Assembly: GCA_021779875.1 (NCBI GenBank)
Contig: JAJXZV010000437.1
Span: forward strand, 1-6,819
Length of the DNA stretch: 6,819 nucleotides
Reading direction: 5' to 3'
From: Pseudomonadota bacterium
Lineage (GTDB): Bacteria > Pseudomonadota > Gammaproteobacteria > Steroidobacterales > Steroidobacteraceae
In this document: piece after piece, positions 1-5,883 of the stretch
Numbering within the stretch: the stretch's first letter is position 1
Layout of the letters: each line of letters opens with the position of its first letter
Translations under genes and position numbers: made by a program
The notes under the pieces: model-generated
What the model was told of the DNA's origin: nothing
The model's database searches: none
The model's input: only the letters and a program-made list of their open reading frames with translations

Positions 1-468
1 CCGCGCCTCGATGATGCGCGAAATCATCCCCTGCTCGATGATGGCGTAGCTGCGAGCCCCGAGGCCCGTGCCGAGGAACAATTGCGTGATGTCCTTGCGC
101 CGGACTTTGACTCCGTTGATGAAATAGTCCGACGTGCCGTCGCGACTCACCGAGCGGCGCAAGGCGACTTCGTTGTAGTTCGCGTACTGGCCGGCGATCT
201 TGCCTTCGGAATTGTCGAAAACCAATTCCACCGACGCGGCGCCCAGGGGCTTGCGGGCGGAGGAACCGTTGAAGATGACGTCGGCCATGGATTCGCCGCG
301 CAGGTGCTTGGCGGAGATCTCGCCCATCACCCAGCGGACCGCGTCGATGATGTTCGACTTGCCGCAGCCGTTCGGGCCCACCACCCCCGTGAGGCTGCTG
401 GGGAAGGTCACCGTGGTCGGGTCGACGAAGGACTTGAAGCCGGCAATCTTGAGTTTGGTTAGACGCAT
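1..468 (-). CDS. smc: Chromosome segregation ATPase Smc, N-terminal part (3' end outside window)
   Basis: This is the amino-terminal 156 residues of Smc, the coiled-coil ATPase that, with ScpA and ScpB, organises and segregates the chromosome. Translating the reverse strand from the ATG at 468 gives the typical start [18 protein letters not shown]. Walker A GPNGCGKS follows at residues 31-38, then [21 protein letters not shown], the usual SMC head sequence, and the Q-loop IIEQGMI with Gln146. The frame stays open to base 1, so the hinge, coiled coils and C-terminal head with Walker B lie to the left of the window. A weak AGAGA element sits about 5 bases before the ATG. The gene is divergent from queF. 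Having Smc rather than MukB argues against an enterobacterial host. Identity is certain; nothing appears broken in the visible part. Confidence 0.96.
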   Translation of the reverse strand, partial: MRLTKLKIAGFKSFVDPTTVTFPSSLTGVVGPNGCGKSNIIDAVRWVMGEISAKHLRGESMADVIFNGSSARKPLGAASVELVFDNSEGKIAGQYANYNEVALRRSVSRDGTSDYFINGVKVRRKDITQLFLGTGLGARSYAIIEQGMISRIIEAR

Positions 469-522
469 CGGTTCTCTGAATCGCGCGCTGCGGTGGCGCG
501 CATGGCCGTCAATGAGGCGCGT

Positions 523-550
523 AGTGTAAAGTAATCACCCCAATCGTAAA
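523..550 (-). promoter_or_regulatory. Possible smc promoter
   Basis: On the minus strand, TTTACG (545-550) and TACACT (523-528) are separated by 16 bases, each matching 4 of 6 positions of the sigma70 consensus. This is the only AT-richer patch in the 110-base divergent spacer between smc and queF. No convincing promoter is visible for queF in the opposite direction. The match is weak and this is an inference only. Confidence 0.3.
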
Positions 551-578
551 CCCCTCGGATCCGGCCCCGCGCGCGAGC

Positions 579-965
579 ATGTCAGCACCCAGCACCGCCT
601 TGGAGACCTTCGTCAACCCCACCCCCGAGCGGGACTATACGATCCGCATGTCCATTCCGGAGTTCACCTGTCTGTGCCCGAAGACGGGTCAGCCGGATTT
701 CGCCACGTTGAAGCTCGAATACGTCCCCGATGCACGCTGTGTCGAATTGAAATCCTTGAAACTATACGTCTGGTCGTTTCGCGATCGAGGCGCCTTCCAC
801 GAGGCCGTGACCAACGAGATCCTGACCGCCCTGGTCAGGGCCACCGAGCCGCGGTTCATGCGCCTCACGGCCGAATTCAACGTCCGCGGCGGCATCTACA
901 CCACGATCGTCGCCGAGCACCGCATGGCGGCCTGGCACGGCGCGGCGCCCGTCCTGCTGCCCTGA
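579..965 (+). CDS. queF: NADPH-dependent 7-cyano-7-deazaguanine (preQ0) reductase, short unimodular type
   Basis: QueF reduces the nitrile of preQ0 to the amine preQ1 with NADPH, in the cytoplasmic pathway to queuosine in tRNA. The 128-residue protein has the single-domain YkvM-like form rather than the longer two-domain E. coli form. [13 protein letters not shown] holds the nucleophile Cys33 and the acid Asp40, seven residues apart as in the Bacillus enzyme (Cys55, Asp62). The QueF signature ELKSLKLY spans residues 56-63, and Glu75 in FHEAVTN corresponds to substrate-binding Glu97. The ATG at 579 gives the LETFxNPxPxRDY N-terminus usual in the family; the ATG at 648 would remove it. No strong ribosome binding site precedes it. 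The gene is divergent from smc and 103 bases upstream of dksA, which has its own promoter. All expected catalytic residues are present. Confidence 0.96.
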   Translation: MSAPSTALETFVNPTPERDYTIRMSIPEFTCLCPKTGQPDFATLKLEYVPDARCVELKSLKLYVWSFRDRGAFHEAVTNEILTALVRATEPRFMRLTAEFNVRGGIYTTIVAEHRMAAWHGAAPVLLP

Positions 966-966
966 G

Positions 967-981
967 CGAGCGCGCCGCTCG
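967..981 (+). terminator. Small GC hairpin just after queF, possible weak terminator
   Basis: CGAGCG (967-972) and CGCTCG (976-981) form a 6-bp stem with a 3-base loop, starting two bases after the queF stop codon. No T-tract follows, and the surrounding spacer is so GC-rich that short stems are expected by chance. This is only a candidate for ending or stabilising the queF transcript. Confidence 0.22.
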
Positions 982-1009
982 GGAGCGCCCCGCGGCCGCC
1001 GCGCCGCCC

Positions 1010-1037
1010 TGTACACCTCCCCGTGCACCGGTATAAT
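1010..1037 (+). promoter_or_regulatory. sigma70-type promoter of dksA-gluQ
   Basis: A perfect TATAAT (1032-1037) lies 16 bases after TGTACA (1010-1015), which matches TTGACA at 4 of 6 positions. Transcription would start near 1044, about 25 bases before the dksA ATG. The bases just after the -10 box, CCCGCG, make a GC-rich discriminator, the feature that makes promoters sensitive to ppGpp and DksA. Start site and regulation are inferred, not shown. Confidence 0.65.
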
Positions 1038-1068
1038 CCCGCGCTCAGTCAAGGTGGCGGAGATCCAC

Positions 1069-1839
1069 ATGCCCTCGAAGAAAGCGAACAAGACGGCCAG
1101 GAAGCCGGTCAAGGCGGCGCCGAAGAAGCCGGCTCCCAAGCCGGCTGTGGCCAAGAAAGCGGCCCGCCCCGCCGCGGCGGGCAAGCCGTCCTCCGCCCCC
1201 GCCGCCAAGCAGCCCGTCAAGGGGGCCCCGAAGGCAGCGCCGGCCAAGGCCGCGGCACCGGCCAAGCCGGCGAAGCCCAAGCCCGCCGAGCTCCGTCCGG
1301 GGAAGTCGGCCGCGCCGGTCAAGTTCGACACGCGGCCCCTGACCGCGCCGCTGCGAGCGGTGCCGGACGAGGAATTCGAGGGCGAACCGGGCGCCTCCAG
1401 CCTGCTCGCGGGTCCCCGCAACGTCAAACCGTACATCGCCCGCCGCGGCGAGCAGTACATGAACAAGGAGCAGCTCGAGCACTTCGCCCGCATCCTGCAG
1501 AACTGGAAGCGCGACCTGATGGTCGAGGTCGATCGGACGGTGCTGCACATGAAGGACGAGGCGGCGAACTTCCCCGACCCGAACGACCGTGCGACCCAGG
1601 AGGAGGAGTTCAGCCTGGAGCTGCGCACCCGCGACCGCGAGCGCAAGCTGATCCGCAAGATCGACGAGGCCTTGAAGCGCATCGAGGACGGCACCTACGG
1701 TTATTGCCTCGAGACCGGGGAGGAAATCGGCATCAAGCGGCTCGAAGCCCGGCCGGTCGCCACGCTCTCGGTCGAGGCGCAGGAGCGGCGCGAGCGCCGC
1801 GAGAAGCAGTACGGGGACCGCGACGACCGCTACCGCTGA
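1069..1839 (+). CDS. dksA: RNA polymerase-binding transcription factor DksA, zinc-finger-degenerate, with Lys/Ala/Pro-rich N-terminal tail
   Basis: DksA enters the secondary channel of RNA polymerase and, with ppGpp, resets transcription of rRNA and amino-acid genes. The 256-residue product has three parts. Residues 1 to about 85 form a Lys/Ala/Pro-rich tail; there is then a linker. A conserved DksA core runs from about 121, with the coiled-coil tip DPNDRA (Asp170, Asp173, Ala175), matching Asp71, Asp74 and Ala76 of E. coli. The C-terminal globular part keeps only one of four zinc ligands: Cys213, while the others are Thr216, Ser234 and Ala237. E. coli DksA has 151 residues, so the extra length is the tail. 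The ATG at 1069 is chosen over an in-frame GTG at 1054 because GGAG (1059-1062) sits 6 bases before it. gluQ follows after 4 bases, the conserved dksA-gluQ pairing. Confidence 0.95.
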   Translation: MPSKKANKTARKPVKAAPKKPAPKPAVAKKAARPAAAGKPSSAPAAKQPVKGAPKAAPAKAAAPAKPAKPKPAELRPGKSAAPVKFDTRPLTAPLRAVPDEEFEGEPGASSLLAGPRNVKPYIARRGEQYMNKEQLEHFARILQNWKRDLMVEVDRTVLHMKDEAANFPDPNDRATQEEEFSLELRTRDRERKLIRKIDEALKRIEDGTYGYCLETGEEIGIKRLEARPVATLSVEAQERRERREKQYGDRDDRYR

Positions 1840-1843
1840 GTAC

Positions 1844-2707
1844 GTGGGGCGCTTCGCGCCCTCCCCGACGGGCGACCTGCACCTCGGGTCGCTGTACGCC
1901 GCCGCCGCCAGCTACCTGGATGCACGCGCCCACGGCGGCCGCTGGCTGATCCGACTGGAGGACCTCGACCGGCCCCGCGAGCGGCCCGGTGCCGCCGCGC
2001 GCATCCTGCGCACCTTGGAGGCCTTCGGCTTCGAGTGGGACGGCGAGGTGGTCCGCCAGAGCGATCGCGGACCGCTCTACGCGGCGGCGCTCGACGCGCT
2101 GCGCCGCGCCGGCCGCACCTTCGAATGCTCCTGCAGCCGCCTCGATCTGGCCGACGCGCCCCGCTATCCGGGCAGCTGCCGGTCGGGACCGCTGCGCCGC
2201 GGCCGGCCGACCGCGGTGCGCCTGCGGGTCGAACCGGGAATCGTGCGCTTCACCGACCGCATCCAGGGACCCGGCGCCCGGGACGTGGCCGCGACCGCCG
2301 GCGACCTCGTGATCCGCCGGCGCGACGGGATCGTGTCCTATCTGCTGGCGGTCGTGGTCGACGATGCCGCCCAGGGGGTCACCGACGTGGTGCGGGGCGC
2401 GGACCTGATCGAGCACACCCCCGCCCAGCGGCATCTGCAGGAGCTGCTCGGACTGCCCGCGCCCCGCTACGCCCACGTGCCCGTGCTCACGGAGCCGGAC
2501 GGCGCCAAGCTCGCGAAGTCCGCCCGAAGCCTCGCCCTGGACGCCCGCGAGCCGCAGGGGCCGCTGCTGCGGGCCCTCGACCTGCTCGGCCTGCCGGTGG
2601 GCGAGCAGCCCCTACCGGCGGGACTGCCCGAGATCTGGGATTGGGCGATCCGCCGGTGGGACCCGGAACGGGTGCCGAAGCGGCCGGCCCTGCCGGTCCG
2701 CGGCTAA
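1844..2707 (+). CDS. gluQ: Glutamyl-Q tRNA(Asp) synthetase (GluQ-RS, YadB family)
   Basis: GluQ-RS activates glutamate and attaches it to queuosine at the wobble position of tRNA(Asp), rather than to the tRNA acceptor end. The 287-residue protein is a truncated class I glutamyl-tRNA synthetase: catalytic domain only, no anticodon-binding domain. It begins VGRFAPSPTGDLHLGS, with the HIGH-type motif HLGS at residues 13-16. The zinc-site pattern of this family is complete: Cys95, Cys97, Tyr108 and Cys112. The KMSKS-type motif is KLAKS (222-226). The GTG at 1844 is the only plausible start, since the upstream in-frame stretch overlapping the dksA end has no start codon. It lies 4 bases after the dksA stop with only a weak GAG before it, so translational coupling to dksA is likely. 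Co-transcription from the dksA promoter is inferred. The GC-rich open frame looks native. Confidence 0.95.
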   Translation: MGRFAPSPTGDLHLGSLYAAAASYLDARAHGGRWLIRLEDLDRPRERPGAAARILRTLEAFGFEWDGEVVRQSDRGPLYAAALDALRRAGRTFECSCSRLDLADAPRYPGSCRSGPLRRGRPTAVRLRVEPGIVRFTDRIQGPGARDVAATAGDLVIRRRDGIVSYLLAVVVDDAAQGVTDVVRGADLIEHTPAQRHLQELLGLPAPRYAHVPVLTEPDGAKLAKSARSLALDAREPQGPLLRALDLLGLPVGEQPLPAGLPEIWDWAIRRWDPERVPKRPALPVRG

Positions 2708-2759
2708 ACTATTAACCATGCGCGCATTCGGGCCAAAAATAAATAGGGAAAGCTCGAGT

Positions 2760-2787
2760 TTGCCTTGTTGCAGCATTGCGCTATTCT
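2760..2787 (+). promoter_or_regulatory. Candidate phaR promoter
   Basis: TTGCCT (2760-2765) and TATTCT (2782-2787) are 16 bases apart, each 4 of 6 to the sigma70 consensus, in a locally AT-richer stretch after gluQ. It would start transcription near 2794, giving a leader of about 100 bases to phaR. TTGC recurs every 8 bases through it (2760, 2768, 2776). Moderate to weak on sequence alone. Confidence 0.38.
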
Positions 2788-2834
2788 GGAGTCGAATTAA
2801 AGCCTTAGGAACGGGCACCGGCATGGCCAGGGAA

Positions 2835-2848
2835 CGCAATGCATTGCG
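2835..2848 (+). promoter_or_regulatory. Perfect 14-base palindrome upstream of phaR, candidate operator
   Basis: CGCAATGCATTGCG reads identically on both strands. Its half-site GCATTGCG occurs again at 2773-2780, between the -35 and -10 elements of the candidate phaR promoter. PhaR-family regulators are known to repress their own genes and to bind TGC-rich sites, so autoregulation is the simplest reading. The binder is inferred. The palindrome ends 47 bases before the phaR ATG. Confidence 0.5.
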
Positions 2849-2895
2849 GCACTGGATCCGCCGGCCAATCGGCCAACTCGAGCGAGGAGCGCGCC

Positions 2896-3327
2896 ATGAG
2901 CGATCCGCGAGTGATCAAGAAATATCCCAATCGCCGCCTGTATGACACGGTGGAGAGCCGTTACATCACGCTGGCCGACGTGCGGCGTCTGGTCGTCGAC
3001 CGGATCGACTTCATCGTGGTGGACAAGAAGAACAACGCGGACATCACGCGCAGCATCCTGTTGCAGGTCATCGCCGAGCAGGAACAGCTGGCCGATCCGA
3101 TCCTCAGCGAGGAGCTGTTGGTCGGGGTCATTCGCGCTCATGGCAGCCCGCTGCATGCCTCGATCAGCGCCCAGCTCGCCGAGGTCATGAGGTCATTTTT
3201 GGCCCAGCAGCCGCCGCGCGAGCGTCCCAAGACCGCCGTCCCCGCCGAACTGCCGCCGCGCGTCCGTCCGCCGGAGGAGGCCTTCAAGTCGCTCGCGCCG
3301 GCACGCGAGACCAACCTGGTGAAATAG
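2896..3327 (+). CDS. phaR: Polyhydroxyalkanoate synthesis repressor of the PhaR family
   Basis: PhaR-family proteins sense polyhydroxyalkanoate granules and repress genes such as the phasin gene and phaR itself; on release from DNA they bind the polymer. The 143-residue product opens with the family hallmark VIKKYPNRRLYDTVESRYI (residues 6-24), the PHB_acc_N DNA-binding domain, running to about residue 60. A PHB_acc-like segment follows, roughly residues 66-103 (DPILSEELLVGVIRAHG). The tail after 104 is Pro/Arg-rich and likely disordered. The ATG at 2896 is preceded by GAGGAG (2884-2889) at a 6-base spacing. A more upstream in-frame ATG at 2839 lies inside the palindrome, adds non-conserved residues and has no such site. 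It is somewhat shorter than the roughly 180-residue Cupriavidus protein. No phaC or phasin gene is in the window, so the target genes are unknown. Confidence 0.9.
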   Translation: MSDPRVIKKYPNRRLYDTVESRYITLADVRRLVVDRIDFIVVDKKNNADITRSILLQVIAEQEQLADPILSEELLVGVIRAHGSPLHASISAQLAEVMRSFLAQQPPRERPKTAVPAELPPRVRPPEEAFKSLAPARETNLVK

Positions 3328-3340
3328 CGGACCAATCAGC

Positions 3341-3371
3341 CCGCGCGGCCAGCGCCCCGCTGGCCGCGCGG
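3341..3371. terminator. Perfect 14-bp hairpin between convergent phaR and pnp, probable bidirectional terminator
   Basis: CCGCGCGGCCAGCG (3341-3354) and its exact reverse complement (3358-3371) enclose a 3-base CCC loop. It starts 13 bases after the phaR stop and ends 5 bases before the last base of pnp, so it can serve both converging transcripts. Neither side carries a T-tract, so it is not a textbook intrinsic terminator; it may instead block 3' exonucleases or work with Rho. Confidence 0.6.
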
Positions 3372-3376
3372 CACGA

Positions 3377-5464
3377 TCAGCCGATATCGACGTTGCGCAT
3401 CGACAGGCGCACCCGGCCCTGCCGGTCGACCTCGAGCACCTTCACGCGCACCACGTCGCCTTCCTTGAGCTTGTCGCCGACCCGCTCGACCCGCTCCTCG
3501 GAGATCTGCGAGATGTGCACCAGGCCGTCGCGGCCCGGCAGAATGGTGACGAACGCGCCGAAGTCCATGAGCCGCGCCACCTTGCCCTCGTACACCCGGC
3601 CGACCTCGACGTCCGCCGTGATCAGCTCGATCCGCCGCTGGGCTTCGCGCCCGGCCGCGCCCTGCACGGAGGCGATCTTCACCGTACCGTCGTTCTCGAT
3701 ATCGATCGAGGTGCCGGTCTCCTCGGTGATCTGGCGGATCACGGCGCCGCCCTTGCCGATCACGTCGCGGATCTTCTCCGGATCGATCTTCAGGGTGATG
3801 ATGGTGGGCGCCCACTCGGACATGTTCTCGCGCGGCTTCGCCAGCACCTTGTTCATCTCGCCGAGGATGTGCAGCCGCCCGGCGCGGGCCTGATCGAGCG
3901 CCACCTGCATGATCTCGCGGGTGATGCTCGTGATCTTGATGTCCATCTGCAGGGCGGTGATGCCGTCCTTCGTGCCGGCCACCTTGAAGTCCATGTCGCC
4001 GAGATGATCCTCGTCGCCCAGGATGTCGGTGAGCACCTGGTAGCGGTCGCCCTCCTTCACCAGGCCCATGGCGACGCCGGCCACCGGCGCCTTGATCGGC
4101 ACGCCGGCGTCCATCAGCGCGAGGCTGGTGCCGCACACGCTCGCCATCGAGCTCGAGCCGTTCGACTCCAGGATCTCCGAAACCACGCGGATCACGTACG
4201 GGAACTTCGCCATGTCGGGCATCATGGCCTTCACGCCGCGCTTGGCGAGGTTGCCGTGGCCGATCTCGCGGCGCTTCGGCGAGCCCATCATGCCGGTCTC
4301 GCCGACGCTGAACGGCGGGAAGTTGTAGTGGAGCATGAACGGCTCCTTGCGCTCGCCCGTCAGGCCGTCGATGATCTGCGCGTCGCGGCCGGTGCCGAGC
4401 GTCGTGACCACCAGCGCCTGGGTCTCGCCGCGCGTGAACAGCGCCGAGCCGTGGGTTCGCGCCAGCACGCCGGTGCGGATGTTGATGTTGCGCACGGTCT
4501 TGGTGTCGCGGCCGTCGATGCGCGGCAGACCCTGAAGGATTCGCTCGCGCACCAGGCGGTACTCGAGATTGAAGAACTCGCCGCCCACCTGGTCGGCGGT
4601 GAACTTCGGCGACTCGCCCTGCGCCAACGCCGCGAGCACGGCCGTCTTGATCTCGCCGATCCTGGCGTGGCGCTGCTGCTTCTCGGTGAGCGCGTACGCC
4701 TCGGTCAGGGCCTTCTCGGCGTGCGACTGGACCGCGTTCTTGAGCTCGCTGTTCTCCTCCGGGCGGACCCACGACCACTTCGGCTTGCCGGCCTCGGCCG
4801 CGAGTTCCTTGATGACCTTGATGGCCGCCTGCATCTGCTCGTGGCCGAACATCACGGCGCCGAGCATGGTCGGTTCGTCGAGGCCTTCGGCCTCCGACTC
4901 GACCATCAGCACCCCTTCGTGGGTGCCGGCGACCACGAGGTCCAGCCGGGAGGTGGCCAGCTGCGTCTGCGTGGGATTGAGCACGTACTTGCCGTCGACG
5001 TAACCGACGCGCGCCGCGCCGATCGGTCCGAGGAACGGCATACCCGAGATCGCGAGCGCGGCCGAGGCGCCGAGCAACGAAGGGATGTCGGGATCGACCT
5101 CGGGATTGACCGACAGCACCGAGGCCACCACCTGCACGTCGTTGACGAAGCCCTCGGGGAACAGCGGCCGGATCGGCCGGTCGATCAGGCGGGACGTGAG
5201 GGTCTCCTTCTCGGTGGGGCGGCCTTCGCGCTTGAAGAACCCGCCCGGGATGCGGCCCGCGGCGTAGGTCTTCTCCTGATAATTGACGGTGAGCGGAAAG
5301 AAGTCCCGGCCCGGCGCCGGCTTCTTCTGGCCGACCGCGGTGACCAGCACCACGGTCTCGCCCATGGACACGACGACCGCGCCGTCGGCCTGACGGGCGA
5401 GTTCGCCCGTCTCGATCGTCACGGTGTGATCCCCAAACTTGAAACTTTTCTTGATAGCGCTCAC
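3377..5464 (-). CDS. pnp: Polyribonucleotide nucleotidyltransferase (polynucleotide phosphorylase, PNPase)
   Basis: PNPase degrades RNA 3' to 5' by phosphorolysis and can add tails; it is a trimer and, in many proteobacteria, part of the degradosome. The 695-residue protein has the full domain series: RNase PH domain 1 (about 10-145), the all-helical domain (about 240-310), RNase PH domain 2 (about 315-545), KH (about 555-612, with IGKGG at 569-573) and S1 (about 620-690). Asp486, Asp492 and Lys494 in [12 protein letters not shown] fall at the same numbers as the E. coli catalytic residues, and Ser438-Ser439 match the phosphate site. It is 16 residues shorter than E. coli PNPase because it ends right after S1. 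The start is GTG at 5464, with AAGGGG (5473-5478) 8 bases upstream. It lies 73 bases downstream of rpsO on the same strand. Confidence 0.98.
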   Translation of the reverse strand: MSAIKKSFKFGDHTVTIETGELARQADGAVVVSMGETVVLVTAVGQKKPAPGRDFFPLTVNYQEKTYAAGRIPGGFFKREGRPTEKETLTSRLIDRPIRPLFPEGFVNDVQVVASVLSVNPEVDPDIPSLLGASAALAISGMPFLGPIGAARVGYVDGKYVLNPTQTQLATSRLDLVVAGTHEGVLMVESEAEGLDEPTMLGAVMFGHEQMQAAIKVIKELAAEAGKPKWSWVRPEENSELKNAVQSHAEKALTEAYALTEKQQRHARIGEIKTAVLAALAQGESPKFTADQVGGEFFNLEYRLVRERILQGLPRIDGRDTKTVRNINIRTGVLARTHGSALFTRGETQALVVTTLGTGRDAQIIDGLTGERKEPFMLHYNFPPFSVGETGMMGSPKRREIGHGNLAKRGVKAMMPDMAKFPYVIRVVSEILESNGSSSMASVCGTSLALMDAGVPIKAPVAGVAMGLVKEGDRYQVLTDILGDEDHLGDMDFKVAGTKDGITALQMDIKITSITREIMQVALDQARAGRLHILGEMNKVLAKPRENMSEWAPTIITLKIDPEKIRDVIGKGGAVIRQITEETGTSIDIENDGTVKIASVQGAAGREAQRRIELITADVEVGRVYEGKVARLMDFGAFVTILPGRDGLVHISQISEERVERVGDKLKEGDVVRVKVLEVDRQGRVRLSMRNVDIG

Positions 5465-5518
5465 GTGGGCAGCCCCTTGAGACCGTTGGATTTGATGATG
5501 ATTGAACTCGAGGCCCAG

Positions 5519-5536
5519 GCGCGGCCGCGACCGCGC
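5519..5536 (-). terminator. Small hairpin in the rpsO-pnp spacer
   Basis: Just after the rpsO stop codon, GCGCGG and CCGCGC (minus strand) form a 6-bp stem with a 6-base loop. No T-run follows. In E. coli the same spacer holds the rpsO terminator and the pnp leader hairpin cut by RNase III; this much shorter element may be an attenuator or processing site, but the evidence is only position and pairing. Confidence 0.33.
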
Positions 5537-5537
5537 G

Positions 5538-5807
5538 TCAGCGGCGTAGGCCCAGACGCTCGACCACCTCGGAGTACTTCTCCGGCGTGGTGCTCTTCAG
5601 ATAATCGAGGAGCTTGCGGCGCTGATTCACCATCTTGAGCAAACCACGACGCGACGCGTGATCGGACTTGTGCGTGGTGAAATGCTGGCTCAAACCATTG
5701 ATGCGCTCCGACAGCAGAGCGATCTGTACCTCGGGAGAACCCGTGTCGTTCGAGCTGCGTTGGAATTTTCCGAGAACCTGGGACTTTTCTTCGCGAGTAA
5801 GTGGCAT
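5538..5807 (-). CDS. rpsO: 30S ribosomal protein S15
   Basis: S15 binds 16S rRNA in the central domain early in small-subunit assembly, opening the way for S6, S18, S11 and S21. From the ATG at 5807 the protein is 89 residues, the same length as E. coli S15. It contains the diagnostic [42 protein letters not shown] and the C-terminal ERLGLRR. An in-frame GTG at 5831 would add eight residues not present in the family, so the ATG is preferred. The only Shine-Dalgarno-like element is TTTAGG (5818-5823 on the plus-strand coordinates), 10 bases before the ATG, and it lies in a small hairpin. The gene sits between truB and pnp in the conserved order and appears to have its own promoter at the truB end. 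Confidence 0.98.
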   Translation of the reverse strand: MPLTREEKSQVLGKFQRSSNDTGSPEVQIALLSERINGLSQHFTTHKSDHASRRGLLKMVNQRRKLLDYLKSTTPEKYSEVVERLGLRR

Positions 5808-5817
5808 TGAAATCAAA

Positions 5818-5836
5818 CCTAAATCAATCACTTAGG
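5818..5836 (-). promoter_or_regulatory. Leader hairpin overlapping the rpsO ribosome binding site
   Basis: On the minus strand CCTAA (5832-5836) can pair with TTAGG (5818-5822), extended by one G-U pair, with a 7-base loop. The 3' arm contains the AGG that is the only ribosome binding site candidate for rpsO. E. coli S15 is known to repress its own translation through its leader structure; a similar role here is inferred. The stem is short and mostly A-U, so it is weak alone. Confidence 0.35.
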
Positions 5837-5854
5837 GCCTATAAAGAGGCGCGC

Positions 5855-5883
5855 ATTGTACGCGTCGCGGGCGTGACCCTCAA
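5855..5883 (-). promoter_or_regulatory. Promoter of rpsO-pnp within the end of truB
   Basis: On the minus strand TTGAGG (5878-5883, 4 of 6) is followed after exactly 17 bases by TACAAT (5855-5860, 5 of 6). The -35 box overlaps the truB stop codon. Transcription would begin near 5848, about 40 bases before the rpsO ATG. A separate rpsO promoter in this position is also known in E. coli, which supports the call. Confidence 0.6.

Noticed and set aside
1054..1068. A GTG start for dksA five codons upstream
   Set aside because: The GGAG element at 1059-1062 would fall inside the coding region and is correctly spaced for the ATG at 1069.
1072..1323. The Lys/Ala/Pro-rich stretch as a separate small histone-like gene
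   Set aside because: It is in frame with the DksA core with no stop or new ribosome binding site between them, so it reads as one protein.
762..1694. A 310-codon minus-strand frame across queF and dksA
   Set aside because: It overlaps two well-supported genes on the other strand, and its Ala/Gly-rich middle is the reverse reading of the Lys/Ala/Pro codons of the DksA tail.
2839..2895. An upstream ATG start for phaR adding 19 residues
   Set aside because: The extra residues are not part of the PhaR family N-terminus, the ATG lies inside the palindrome, and GAGGAG at 2884-2889 is placed for the ATG at 2896.
2718..2945. A 75-codon plus-strand frame in the gluQ-phaR spacer
   Set aside because: It has no ribosome binding site and no recognisable family, and it runs into phaR in another frame. 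The spacer is better explained by promoter and operator sequence.
3336..4778. A 480-codon minus-strand frame overlapping pnp in another frame
   Set aside because: It is a shifted reading of pnp with an Arg/Gly-rich, low-complexity product and no recognisable domains.
3515..5638. A 707-codon open frame on the plus strand, antisense to pnp and the end of rpsO, longer than pnp itself
   Set aside because: Its product is a low-complexity Arg/His/Asp/Leu-rich sequence typical of the antisense frame of a GC-rich gene, and the opposite strand encodes unmistakable PNPase with all catalytic residues.
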